This document shows positions 47,044-55,591 of a stretch of DNA of 64,000 nt, piece by piece. The position numbers and the translations under genes were made by a program. The stretch comes from Clostridiaceae bacterium (lineage in GTDB: Bacteria; Bacillota; Clostridia; Lachnospirales; Lachnospiraceae): the NCBI GenBank assembly GCA_910574345.1, contig CAJSZV010000025.1, positions 1 through 64,000 of the forward strand, read 5' to 3'. The notes below the pieces were generated by a model. It saw nothing but the letters and a program-made list of their open reading frames with translations. It was not told the origin of the DNA and made no database searches. How positions within the stretch are numbered: the first letter of the stretch is position 1; each line of letters starts with the position of its first letter.

Positions 47044-49005
47044 TTATGATTCGACTTCCACCTGTTCTTCCACCTTCAGGAGAAGATTTTTTAACGTATC
47101 ATAATCCTGGTTTTGTATCAGTTCCTTCATGCTTCCGCCGTCCAGCAGAAGTCTGGCAGTAACCTGATAGAATTTCTGAACATCAAAATGTTCATAATTA
47201 GCCACGGATACCAGGAATATGACCTGGATTAAACTGTCCGGAGTATCCGGAAGCCACAAAATAGGTTCGTCCAACACAGCCACACACACAAAGGGCTGTT
47301 TTCCCATGACTTCAATGGGATGAGGCATGGCCACCAAATTGCCGAATGACGTCTTGGCAAGCACTTCCCTGGCACGAACGGAATCAAGAAACTCTTTGGG
47401 CACCAACCCCCGCTCATACACAAACCCGCACAGAACCTGAAGGGCTTCATCCTTATTGGAGAACTTCATATGGGGCAGAAAAAGCTCTTTGGGATAGATG
47501 TCCAAAACCGGACTGTCCGTCTTGCCCAGGAGAGTCCGCTTCACTGCCTGGATATCTGAGTTCTTCAGGAAATATTCCACTTCCTGAATGGGAACCGGCA
47601 CTTTCACGGGAATGGGAACAGTGGTAAATATGTAATCAATGTCCGTAAAGTCCTGCTCCCCGATTCTGCCCACATCGCAGACACTGATCTTATTGATATA
47701 AGGGCCGAATTCTGTCTTATATCTGTAAAGGAGCAGCTGTGCGCTGCCTTTTCCCGAAGCGCATACGAGCAAAATATTCTTCTTGGCAATCTCTGTCTTC
47801 TTTCTCTCTAAGGCTAACGCAAACAAAAGGGCAATGTAACCGAGCTCGTCCTCTTTCACAATCTTGTGGAACTTGTGATTTAAGATCACACAGGATGTAG
47901 TCGCCATGCTGTAGGCTAAAGAATAGCGCTCCTTAATATCTTTTAACAGGGGGTTCGTCAGCTTCATATCGTGCTGAATCCTTACCACCAAAGGCACCAA
48001 ATGCTGGCTTAGAGACATTCGAAGTTCCAGGTCATCTCTGAAATCAAACTTAAAGGCGTCATAGACCGCGGACAGCATAAACCCTACCAAATCGCTGATC
48101 TCCTGATTGATAATCAGGTTACCTTCCTTTTCCTCCGCAGCTGTAGTATTGATCAGCATCTTCTTGCCTTCCAGATGTATGGCGATATATTCAATCTCAC
48201 TGTCAGGAAATTCCACCTGAAATCTGTCTTTGATCCTGCTTAAGATCTCTTCCGCGATCCGGTACGCTTTTTTATTGCGGACTTTCTCTCCGTCACTTTC
48301 AGCCATGGGCACATAGTGTCCGCCCCGCATTCTCAAAATTGCAATCTGGATATGAAGGATCAGATTGTGAAACGATACGCTGGAGATATCAAAGCTGTTA
48401 CGGGAAAGACAATCCCGCACGCACTGATTAATCCATTGGATTTCCTCCGTCACATCCTGGTCGCCGCCCAGCTTCTCTGCAAGCTGAATCTTTTTGGCCA
48501 CAAATCCTGCAATGCACAGTCTTCGGTTAAACTCTCTCCCCTCTATTCGAATTCCATGATTGGGTTTTCTCTGAAGCTGCAGGTGATACTCCCCTAACAG
48601 GTTCTCCACTTCCTTTAAATTCCCGGTGAGAGTCTTCTTGGAAATATAGAGCATCTCGCTTAACTCATCTAACTTCACATACCCCTCCGCGTTGAGCAGA
48701 TATTCCAACAGATATTCTACCCGCTCCCCGGATGAATTGGGAATCGCCGATTCCTGCAGCTCTCTTTCCTGCATCAATTCTTCCAGTTCCTTCTGCTTGC
48801 AGAGGCATTCCACCACCAAGCGGTAACCTGAACCATGCTTTGATTCCACATAAACGCCATAGTCGCACAGCAGTTCATTCAAATTCTTCAGCTGCTTGCG
48901 TATGGTCTTGCTGCTAACTTTCAATTCTTCCGCCAAAGCCTCTGCTGTCTGATACTCCTTTTCCGACAGCCTCCGATAAATATCAACCATCTGCCTGCTA
49001 ACCAT
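47044..49005 (-). CDS. PRD-containing transcriptional activator (LicR/MtlR-like), with EIIB- and EIIA-like domains
   Basis: 653 aa. Two HTH domains (about 5-62 and 95-150), PRD1 (about 190-295; His213, His218, His277), PRD2 (about 305-405; His335, His345), an EIIB-like domain with Cys415 in ILLVCASGKGSAQ, and a mannitol-type EIIA domain with His562 in AMPHPIE. PRD2 has IALLFALALER where many PRDs carry a second regulatory histidine, so its phosphorylation control may be reduced. It is the likely activator of the operators at 43308, 43466 and 46981. The start has GGAG seven bases upstream. Confidence 0.9.
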   Translation of the reverse strand: MVSRQMVDIYRRLSEKEYQTAEALAEELKVSSKTIRKQLKNLNELLCDYGVYVESKHGSGYRLVVECLCKQKELEELMQERELQESAIPNSSGERVEYLLEYLLNAEGYVKLDELSEMLYISKKTLTGNLKEVENLLGEYHLQLQRKPNHGIRIEGREFNRRLCIAGFVAKKIQLAEKLGGDQDVTEEIQWINQCVRDCLSRNSFDISSVSFHNLILHIQIAILRMRGGHYVPMAESDGEKVRNKKAYRIAEEILSRIKDRFQVEFPDSEIEYIAIHLEGKKMLINTTAAEEKEGNLIINQEISDLVGFMLSAVYDAFKFDFRDDLELRMSLSQHLVPLVVRIQHDMKLTNPLLKDIKERYSLAYSMATTSCVILNHKFHKIVKEDELGYIALLFALALERKKTEIAKKNILLVCASGKGSAQLLLYRYKTEFGPYINKISVCDVGRIGEQDFTDIDYIFTTVPIPVKVPVPIQEVEYFLKNSDIQAVKRTLLGKTDSPVLDIYPKELFLPHMKFSNKDEALQVLCGFVYERGLVPKEFLDSVRAREVLAKTSFGNLVAMPHPIEVMGKQPFVCVAVLDEPILWLPDTPDSLIQVIFLVSVANYEHFDVQKFYQVTARLLLDGGSMKELIQNQDYDTLKNLLLKVEEQVEVES

Positions 49006-49119
49006 CCGTCATCTCCACCTTTACGTCAATATTACTTATCTACTTTGACTTGCAATGGTATTATTATAGCAAAATAGTCTTTTATATCCAAGTCTTATTT
49101 TCCTATTTCAAAATTTTTA

Positions 49120-49230
49120 TCAGAATCTTGACGGTACAGGTCCGGTCCCAGGATCGAAGGATGGCGGCACTGCTGTTGTATTTGTATCCATATGTCTTCT
49201 AACCGCTCTGGAATTGATTTTTGGTGTCAT
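49120..49230 (-). CDS. 36-residue peptide of unknown function
   Basis: ATG at 49230 with GAGGTG five bases upstream; 36 codons, TGA at 49120-49122. Basic N-terminal half (MTPKINSRAVRRHMD) and a Pro/Gly-rich C-terminal half (VPPSFDPGTGPVPSRF). No signal peptide. Own promoter candidate with TATGAT and an overlapping inverted repeat upstream, and a strong terminator just before that, so it is an independent transcription unit. Could be a signalling or regulatory peptide; no family known to me. Confidence 0.6.
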   Translation of the reverse strand: MTPKINSRAVRRHMDTNTTAVPPSFDPGTGPVPSRF

Positions 49231-49245
49231 AGCATCACCTCTGGA

Positions 49246-49280
49246 TTATCATACGCTTTTGTGCGTATTAGGCCAAATAG
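49246..49280 (-). promoter_or_regulatory. promoter and inverted repeat before the 36-residue peptide
   Basis: On the minus strand TTGGCC, 17 bp, TATGAT. A perfect 6-bp inverted repeat ATACGC/GCGTAT with a 6-nt spacer (49251-49268) covers the -10 and could be an operator. Confidence 0.5.
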
Positions 49281-49283
49281 GAT

Positions 49284-49348
49284 GAAAAACAAAAAGGCGT
49301 AATTTATGTTATGAATCATTCTTATTGAGTCATATCATAAATTACGCC
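49284..49348 (-). terminator. strong intrinsic terminator
   Basis: A 19-bp stem with one mismatch (49296-49314 with 49330-49348), then TTTTTGTTTTT on the minus strand. It ends the exported-protein transcript. Confidence 0.92.
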
Positions 49349-49403
49349 GTGGTTTTGTGTTTAAAACAATTGGTCCTTATTCAATGAAATAATCGGAATA
49401 TTT

Positions 49404-49928
49404 CTATTTTGTCTCATCTAAGCTGCGGAATACAGGGTAAGCCGTGAGCAAAACGGCATCTGTTCGTGTTGTTTTGCTTTCGTATCCACTCGGAGTTTTC
49501 ACCTTGTGATTACATAATATATAATAATAATAATCAGTAGCTAAACCATGGATATCAAATTCTGTATATGCATATGTTATATTTCCATCGGGATCATCTG
49601 CACCATCAAATGTTTTTGTATATGTCTTTACTTTACTCCAGCTTGTTGAATTTGGATCTTTACTGCGATATAAATTAATCGTTATCTGACCCCAATCAAC
49701 GCCTGCATGAGAGGTAAAATCTGCATAAATACTCAGAACCCCTTCGCCTTCATTGGTCACTTGTGAAGATGCCGCTGCTAAATAAAGACTTCTAGGTTGT
49801 ATCGTCGAATTTTCTCTTTTTGAAGCACTTTGGTCCGTTACAGAAGCTGTATTAGCATAAGCGGTATTAACTCCAATTAACATTATAGCTAATACTAAAC
49901 CAATAATTCTTGATTTTCTTTTTCTCAT
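49404..49928 (-). CDS. secreted protein of unknown function
   Basis: 174 aa. Signal peptide at the N terminus (RKRKSR then a hydrophobic core, probable cleavage after TAYA near residue 25). The mature part is polar and Tyr/Thr-rich with beta character (SIYADFTSHAGVDWGQITI, TYAYTEFDIHGLATDYYYY), suggesting a small beta-sandwich. It follows the DUF4367 gene by three bases, so it is a likely target or member of the sigma/anti-sigma operon. No domain recognised. Confidence 0.75.
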   Translation of the reverse strand: MRKRKSRIIGLVLAIMLIGVNTAYANTASVTDQSASKRENSTIQPRSLYLAAASSQVTNEGEGVLSIYADFTSHAGVDWGQITINLYRSKDPNSTSWSKVKTYTKTFDGADDPDGNITYAYTEFDIHGLATDYYYYILCNHKVKTPSGYESKTTRTDAVLLTAYPVFRSLDETK

Positions 49929-49931
49929 AAC

Positions 49932-50735
49932 TTAATCCTCCAAAACTTGATTTTCATATGGTCTAATTCCATAAACAATTTGTTCAAATTCTTCCAAATC
50001 AACGATTCCATATAAAAAATAATATATTTTGTCTCGTACTATTCGAACGCCCAATTCTATTTCACCATTTTCTAAGCGTTCTTCATATATTGGAAAAGTC
50101 TGATCTAAAAAAGGGTTATATACTTTTTGATGTTGTTGTGCATCAGAAACATAACGATATGAACTTGGCTTATCATTCAATCCCTGAATCCAAAAAAGAT
50201 CTCGTTCCCCGTCGCTAAACTCTATCACACTTCTTTTTTTAGTAATTGTCAAATCACGAATTATCATCCCATCTGGCAAATACGACAATTCCATCGCTTC
50301 AATGCCCAATTCATCTTCTATTTGCGTATATACTTTATTTTTCTCAAATATATTATCCAAATTCACATTGTCAGGCTCATTATTAATTATCATCATATTA
50401 CTTTGGCCGCGAGTCTCCTGCACATAATACCTCTTCGCCCCAACCCACATGCCACCGCCAATTACCATAGCCCCCAAAACCGCAGCCGCCACGAAATACT
50501 TGACCAATCTCCGAATCCGAACCGCTTTCCTCTTCGAAACCCCTTCCGAATCATAGTCCAACCGGTCCATAATCCTCTGCAGTTCCCCTTCCGGTGCCCG
50601 ATGCCTGTCTTCTCTTGCCGCTTCCAAAGCCCGGTCCAGTTCCCCTTCCAGTTGTTCGTCCCCATATCCAAAAGCTTCTGCCAGTTTTTCGTCTATGAAG
50701 TTCCTATCCAATTCCTTTTGTTTCCTACTCTTCAC
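49932..50735 (-). CDS. DUF4367-like membrane protein, probable anti-sigma factor
   Basis: 267 aa. The cytoplasmic N terminus (about 1-78, Glu/Arg-rich) is followed by one membrane helix (about 79-100) and an extracellular DUF4367-type domain (about 135-265: SYLPDGMIIRDL, VRIVRDKIYYFLYGIVDLEEFEQIVYGI). In Lachnospiraceae such proteins normally follow an ECF sigma gene; here the sigma gene (52063-52596) is 1.3 kb upstream with murG in between. The N terminus differs from zinc-binding anti-sigma domains. Function inferred from context. Confidence 0.75.
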   Translation of the reverse strand: MKSRKQKELDRNFIDEKLAEAFGYGDEQLEGELDRALEAAREDRHRAPEGELQRIMDRLDYDSEGVSKRKAVRIRRLVKYFVAAAVLGAMVIGGGMWVGAKRYYVQETRGQSNMMIINNEPDNVNLDNIFEKNKVYTQIEDELGIEAMELSYLPDGMIIRDLTITKKRSVIEFSDGERDLFWIQGLNDKPSSYRYVSDAQQHQKVYNPFLDQTFPIYEERLENGEIELGVRIVRDKIYYFLYGIVDLEEFEQIVYGIRPYENQVLED

Positions 50736-50788
50736 AGCTACCTCGCATGTCTTTTCAGATTTTGGGAAATAAGTCCCCTAATAACTTT

Positions 50789-50880
50789 TATTACTGTCCA
50801 CAGGTGCTCTGTAACGGTATTGGCCCATGACTAACCAGCGTGATGATTAGTCATGATTGGTCATGATGTAAACAGTAACT
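50789..50880. mobile_element. diverged MITE copy
   Basis: About 92 bp. It shares TTACTGT.CACAGGTG, GGTATTGGCCCATGACTAA, GATGATTAGTCATG-type and AACAGTAACT segments with the element at 36462-36607 read in reverse, but lacks the middle 60-70 bp and has imperfect ends. It lies between the anti-sigma gene start and the murG promoter. Confidence 0.65.
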
Positions 50881-50900
50881 AATTTTTCCATGATTGAGTG

Positions 50901-50931
50901 TTGACTTTTCATTCCAATTGGTTACTATATT
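50901..50931 (+). promoter_or_regulatory. murG promoter
   Basis: TTGACT at 50901-50906; -10 either ACTATA (17-bp spacer) or TATATT (19-bp spacer). It lies 20 bp beyond the MITE copy. Confidence 0.5.
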
Positions 50932-50986
50932 AAATATGTGGCTACCCATCCAGGGTACAGTCTTATGAAAACGGAGGCCCTATCTT

Positions 50987-52060
50987 ATGAAAAAGATTAT
51001 CCTAACCGGCGGCGGAACTGCCGGCCATGTAACCCCCAACTTAGCCCTGATTCCTTCCCTTCAGCGCCTTGGATATGACATCCGCTACATCGGCTCCTAC
51101 CAGGGAATTGAGAAAAAACTCATAGAAAATGCAGGGATCCCATACGATGGAATCTCCTCCGGAAAACTGCGCCGGTATTTCGACTTTAAGAATTTCTCGG
51201 ATCCTTTCCGTGTGATCAAGGGTTATGAGGAAGCCTTACGCCTGCTAAAAAAATACAAACCAGATGTAGTCTTTTCCAAAGGCGGCTTTGTGGCTGTGCC
51301 TGTAGTTCTGGCTGCCAAACATTATCATATTCCCACTATTATTCATGAATCCGATATGACTCCGGGACTTGCCAACAAGCTGTGCATTCCCTCTGCCAGG
51401 AAAGTCTGCTGCAATTTCCCTGAGACCTTGTCCTGCCTGCCAAAGGAAAAAGCGGTACTCACCGGTTCCCCCATTCGGGCAGAACTGCTTTTAGGCGACC
51501 GGCTGTCCGGTCTGCAGTACACCCATTTGGCCGCCGACAAACCAATCATTCTGGTTATCGGCGGAAGTCTTGGTTCTGTTGCTGTCAACACGGCTGTGCG
51601 AAACCTTCTGCCCCGCCTGCTGCCTGATTACCAGGTAGTACATATCTGCGGGAAAGGCAATCTTGATGAAAGTCTGATTGGCACCAAAGGATATGTGCAA
51701 TATGAGTATGTGGATGCGCCTTTAAAGCATCTGTTCGCCGCCGCTGATCTGGTAATATCCAGAGCAGGAGCCAACTCCATCTGCGAGATTTTAGCCCTCC
51801 GCAAGCCCAACATTCTGATTCCCCTTTCTGCTGCTGCCAGCCGAGGAGACCAGATCCTAAACGCCGGCTCATTTGCAAAACAGGGCTTCAGCACGGTTCT
51901 GGAAGAAGAAGCCGTCAGCGATGACACCCTATATCAGGCAATCTCTGATACCTGCCAAAATAAGTCCTTGTTCATCCAGAAGATGGAACAAAGCCACTTA
52001 AATAATGCCGTACAAACCATTGTAAATCTCATTGAGGAATGCACTGCGGACATAAACTGA
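50987..52060 (+). CDS. murG: MurG, UDP-GlcNAc:lipid I N-acetylglucosaminyltransferase
   Basis: 357 aa. GGGTAGHVTPNLAL near residue 8, FSKGGFVAVPVVLAA, HESDMTPGLANKL, VIGGSLGSVAVN, and SRAGANSICEI (donor-binding) are intact. It converts lipid I to lipid II at the inner face of the membrane. GGAGG nine bases before the ATG. It lies outside a dcw cluster and is transcribed against its neighbours, ending two bases from the sigma gene stop. Confidence 0.93.
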   Translation: MKKIILTGGGTAGHVTPNLALIPSLQRLGYDIRYIGSYQGIEKKLIENAGIPYDGISSGKLRRYFDFKNFSDPFRVIKGYEEALRLLKKYKPDVVFSKGGFVAVPVVLAAKHYHIPTIIHESDMTPGLANKLCIPSARKVCCNFPETLSCLPKEKAVLTGSPIRAELLLGDRLSGLQYTHLAADKPIILVIGGSLGSVAVNTAVRNLLPRLLPDYQVVHICGKGNLDESLIGTKGYVQYEYVDAPLKHLFAAADLVISRAGANSICEILALRKPNILIPLSAAASRGDQILNAGSFAKQGFSTVLEEEAVSDDTLYQAISDTCQNKSLFIQKMEQSHLNNAVQTIVNLIEECTADIN

Positions 52061-52062
52061 TC

Positions 52063-52596
52063 TTAATCTCCAAGTCGTTCCCTTAAGTATTTTCTGATTC
52101 TGGATATCCGCATCCTGCATGCAGCATTGCTGATGTCCAGAATCTCGCATACTTCGGTCAAGGGCCTTTTCTCTATCATAAACAAAGTAGCCACTTCTTT
52201 CCACTCCGGCTTCATCTCGTCAATATACTGCCGAATCCTTGCAGCCGTCTCATCAGCAATCAGATTGTCACTTATATCTCCCGCCATTTGGTCCTTCATA
52301 ATCCCATATTCTGTTTGGTAACTCTCTGAATCCGTACTGATGGTGCCTTTACGCTTCAACCGCCTATGGTAATCATGACAGCAATTTCTAAGAATATTTA
52401 CCAGCTTGGCTTTTCTCTCAGTTATGTCCCAATTTAGAGCCTTTTCCTTGTAGGCATCCATGAACTTCCAGAATGTCTCCTGAACCATATCATCCACTTC
52501 ACATTCCGGTATATTTCTTTTGAATGCCATCCAGCGAAGTCCGCTCTCATATTCCTCGTACAGCGCCTGCAACAACTCCTTTTGCTCTTGCTGCAT
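52063..52596 (-). CDS. ECF-type sigma-70 family RNA polymerase sigma factor
   Basis: 177 aa. Region 2 with ECEVDDMVQETFWKFMDAY and region 4 helix-turn-helix with RPLTEVCEILDISNAACRMRISRIRKYL. No region 1 or 3. The AACRMRISRIRKYL ending is the type I associate with DUF4367 partners, one of which is encoded at 49932-50735. In the present layout its transcript would have to run antisense through murG to reach that partner, or the partner has its own promoter. Confidence 0.87.
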   Translation of the reverse strand: MQQEQKELLQALYEEYESGLRWMAFKRNIPECEVDDMVQETFWKFMDAYKEKALNWDITERKAKLVNILRNCCHDYHRRLKRKGTISTDSESYQTEYGIMKDQMAGDISDNLIADETAARIRQYIDEMKPEWKEVATLFMIEKRPLTEVCEILDISNAACRMRISRIRKYLRERLGD

Positions 52597-52671
52597 GGTG
52601 TTCTCCTAATTAAAATTCGTTAGTGACTCCACAGGAATTGCCCAACGATGTAAACTTTTGCATCTTCCTGG

Positions 52672-53088
52672 TTACAGCTGAGCGGTTATTGCCTCAACTA
52701 TCTCTTCAGTCTCTTCTGTGTCAATGGAACCCGGATCCCAGGCCGCAATCACCGGTCCGCCTTCGTATCGGGGAATCACATGCATATGGAAATGCTTCAC
52801 TGTCTGTCCAGCGGCTTCCCCATTGTTCTGTACCAGATTAAAACCGGCACAGCCAAGACCGCTTTTCATGGCTCTTCCGATCTTTGCTGCCACTTCCAAC
52901 ACTTTAGCGCCTACGGTTTCGTCTAACTCACACAAATCTGCATAATGGTGTTTTGGCAGAATCAGCGCATGTCCTTTTGTAGCCGGACCGGCATCTAAAA
53001 TTACGCGAAAGTCGTCGTCCTCATACAGGGACGCCGTTGGAATCACCCCATTTGCAAGTTTACAGAAAATACAGTCATCTTTCACCAT
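52672..53088 (-). CDS. HIT-family nucleotide-binding hydrolase
   Basis: 138 aa. CIFCKLANGVIPTASLYEDD at the N terminus (two Cys of the HIT zinc site), LPKHHYADL, and the histidine triad HFHMHVIPR near 97-105. Family members hydrolyse AMP-lysine, Ap4A or other nucleotide-phosphoramidates in the cytoplasm. Overlaps the rhomboid gene by 14 bp, implying coupled translation. Confidence 0.92.
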   Translation of the reverse strand: MVKDDCIFCKLANGVIPTASLYEDDDFRVILDAGPATKGHALILPKHHYADLCELDETVGAKVLEVAAKIGRAMKSGLGCAGFNLVQNNGEAAGQTVKHFHMHVIPRYEGGPVIAAWDPGSIDTEETEEIVEAITAQL

Positions 53089-53713
53089 ACCACAGATCCT
53101 CCTTCATCCAGTTTTTATTTCTTTTAGGTCTTCGGTACAGAACCGCTCCCATGATCACTCCCAGCAAGAGTCCTGACACATGAGCCACATTATTGACTCC
53201 GCTGCTGGTAAATCCATGATACAGGGAAAATGCCGCCAGTATTACCATCTGTCTGGTACTGAGATCTTCCAACCGTCCACGATTTATTGCCACCGCATAC
53301 AGCAGGCCCCCGATTACGCCAAATATGGCGCCGGAAGCGCCTGCCGATACTGTATAAGCACCACTTCTTAAGTTGGCATACATGGAAACTACATTCGCCC
53401 CCATTCCGCAGACCAGATAAAACACAGCATACCTGGTCTTTCCAAGGGCACGTTCCAGATTATCTCCCAAGACAAATAATAACAACATATTGTTGGCAAG
53501 ATGCTCTGCTCCAAAATGCATAAAAACCGCTGTAAGAAGCCGCCAATATTCCTTTCCTTCGAGAACTGCCGGTTCATATAAGGCACCATGAACAACCATA
53601 AACTGCGCGCTTTCCGTAGAGCCTTTTGTCTCCAGATATAAAAAAAACGCCACATTAACCGCTATGATTGCTAAGTTTACATAAGCGGTCTTACGGTATC
53701 CTCCGAATTCCAT
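53075..53713 (-). CDS. rhomboid-family intramembrane serine protease
   Basis: 212 aa, six or so membrane helices. Catalytic serine in SAGASGAIFGVIGGLL, catalytic histidine in NVAHVSGLLLGVIMGA, oxyanion-site HFGAEHLANNMLLLFVLG. All catalytic residues are present. Cleaves membrane proteins within the bilayer; targets unknown, though pilin-like or envelope proteins of the adjacent Tad operon are conceivable. Confidence 0.92.
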   Translation of the reverse strand: MEFGGYRKTAYVNLAIIAVNVAFFLYLETKGSTESAQFMVVHGALYEPAVLEGKEYWRLLTAVFMHFGAEHLANNMLLLFVLGDNLERALGKTRYAVFYLVCGMGANVVSMYANLRSGAYTVSAGASGAIFGVIGGLLYAVAINRGRLEDLSTRQMVILAAFSLYHGFTSSGVNNVAHVSGLLLGVIMGAVLYRRPKRNKNWMKEDLWYGER

Positions 53714-53775
53714 AAAAGTCTCCTTCTGTCTTATGTAGCCCTATTCTATCATAGCTTTTTATGTTTGTTAAGGTT

Positions 53776-55233
53776 TTATTTCAGCCGGAACTTAAGATCA
53801 GCAATCTCTATTTCGTCTCCCGGCTGTATAGCGACTGTCTCATTGGCATCCAGACACCGTCCATTTACATATGTACCATTGGTGGAATTCAAGTCCGTAA
53901 TCTGATACCCGTCGGCTGTCTCATCAATTCGAAGATGGAGGCGGCTGATAGTGTTCTTAAGGATAACATAATCACAGAGTCCTTCCTGCTTTCCAATAAT
54001 AAACGGATAATATGATAATGGGATTGTACTTCCGTCTTCGCCTGTCAGACTCCGGCATTCCTTCACTTCATCCTGATTCCACAGCAATACCGTGTTCATC
54101 TCCTGTTCTTCTGACTGTACGGGATTCTGAACCGGTTTTGGCTCTTCTTCCTCATCAAAGATCATCTGCCACTGGCCTGGTGTTTCAGAAATCTCCTGAT
54201 GTTCTTTTTTGTCATGAGTCCGTTGGGAAAAGCTGACATTTGCTGGTGAGGTATGGTTTGTCTGATAAGGTGATACACTGCTGTAAGATGTCTGATTTCT
54301 AGAATACCTGATGTCTGATTTCTGTGTATAAGATGTCTCTCTTGATGGCTCTTCATGGGACGATTGACGACAGAAACCCTTTCTTTCGGACCATATATAG
54401 ACTCCGGCGCCGGCTGTCAGCAGGAGGGCACCTGCCAAAGCCAGCCACATTCCATATGTGATCCATCCATAGACTCCAAAAAGAACAGCGCTTGCGGCAG
54501 CTGACCCAAACAGCACTGCCCCAGGCATAAAATACCAATACCAGGCTCTTCTTAGAGGTATATCTGTCTCTGATTCATCATTTTGTAATGGTTGTTCCCA
54601 CGATTCTGTTTTCTGTAGGTCTATTGTCTCACAATTCTCCTGATTACCAGGAGAGTCCACTTTCGGGCATTCTTCTTTCATCAGCCATGTGAGCAGGTTG
54701 TCCAGTCCATAGTTTTCTTTTAGACTTTCCTTGTATAATCCATAAACCAAAACAACCCCTTCTTTGTCCTGATGATCGGCCTTTCCTAAAAGATACTGCA
54801 AAAGCAGGCTGAACTCCTCCGGAAAATTTCCGTGCTTGCCCGGGACCAGGCAGAGAAAGGGGACATATGCCTCAGGATCCATGTAAATATAATCGGGATT
54901 CAATAAGATCTGTTCTTCGCTCAGCAGATAATCCTCCATCCGTGTCAGGGTCTGTGCGATTCCCAGCAAAAAACTTCGAATCTGGACAGCATTAATGGTT
55001 CTGGTCTCTAAAAGACGGCTCAATGGCTGCCTGGAAGTAATCTCATAGCAAAAACGGCTGCAGTTATCTGTCTTTTTGATCCGGAATTTCAGCAGCCCTT
55101 CTATGGCATTGCCCATAAGCATTCTTGTCTCATACCCCTGTTCCTGAATCTGGTCTGCTGCAAGCACCAGATAATTCTGCCGCAGCTCCCTCACATAATC
55201 TACCTTTATCCTATCCTCGAATTTCTCTGTCAT
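53776..55233 (-). CDS. DUF6382 and FHA domain membrane protein of the Tad locus
   Basis: 485 aa from the ATG at 55233, which overlaps the preceding stop (ATGA-type coupling). The N-terminal domain (about 1-180, DUF6382-like) is followed by two membrane helices (about 240-285), a Ser/Gln-rich linker and a C-terminal FHA domain (about 400-485) with GKQEGLCDYVI, ISRLHLRID and LNSTNGTYVNG. FHA binds phosphothreonine, which implies control by a Ser/Thr kinase not encoded here. It is the last gene of the pilus operon; the role may be regulation of the secretion ATPase. Confidence 0.8.
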   Translation of the reverse strand: MTEKFEDRIKVDYVRELRQNYLVLAADQIQEQGYETRMLMGNAIEGLLKFRIKKTDNCSRFCYEITSRQPLSRLLETRTINAVQIRSFLLGIAQTLTRMEDYLLSEEQILLNPDYIYMDPEAYVPFLCLVPGKHGNFPEEFSLLLQYLLGKADHQDKEGVVLVYGLYKESLKENYGLDNLLTWLMKEECPKVDSPGNQENCETIDLQKTESWEQPLQNDESETDIPLRRAWYWYFMPGAVLFGSAAASAVLFGVYGWITYGMWLALAGALLLTAGAGVYIWSERKGFCRQSSHEEPSRETSYTQKSDIRYSRNQTSYSSVSPYQTNHTSPANVSFSQRTHDKKEHQEISETPGQWQMIFDEEEEPKPVQNPVQSEEQEMNTVLLWNQDEVKECRSLTGEDGSTIPLSYYPFIIGKQEGLCDYVILKNTISRLHLRIDETADGYQITDLNSTNGTYVNGRCLDANETVAIQPGDEIEIADLKFRLK

Positions 55234-55577
55234 TTCTGCTGCCCTTCCTTCTGCTGAAATATAGTGAGCATTCTTAAGATTTCCTCCGGTTCGTGGGCTT
55301 TTTCCGTAATCCTTTTCTCCCATCCGCCTGTTTTGGCATATCCGTCCACGTGACCATTTTTTCTCTGTACCTGTCCATGGGACCAGGTACGTTCCTCATC
55401 CGTTTCCTGATAACGCAGCTGTTCTGTCACATGATGCAGGCGCATTACCTGAGTCGTGTAACGACACTGCCATAAAGCGGTCCGGATCAGGACAGCCAGC
55501 ACCATAAGTACCAGAGCCATAACATAAGACGCTTCTACAGTGATGCCTGCCGAAAGGCTGTGACCTGTATTTTTCAT
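55230..55577 (-). CDS. TadE-like minor pseudopilin
   Basis: 115 aa from the ATG at 55577 (CGGAGG six bases upstream). The N terminus GHSLSAGITVEASYVMALVLMVLAVLIRTAL has the type IV prepilin pattern: Gly/Ala before a helix carrying Thr-Val-Glu at +3 to +5. The rest is polar and short. Probably processed by one of the two prepilin peptidases and built into the pilus or its tip. Confidence 0.75.
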   Translation of the reverse strand: MKNTGHSLSAGITVEASYVMALVLMVLAVLIRTALWQCRYTTQVMRLHHVTEQLRYQETDEERTWSHGQVQRKNGHVDGYAKTGGWEKRITEKAHEPEEILRMLTIFQQKEGQQK

Positions 55578-55591
55578 ATTCTTCCTCCGTT

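Noticed and set aside
53075-53713. Rhomboid protease as the pilin-processing enzyme of the Tad locus
   Set aside because: Two A24 prepilin peptidases are already present, and the rhomboid gene forms a coupled pair with the HIT gene rather than with the pilus operon.
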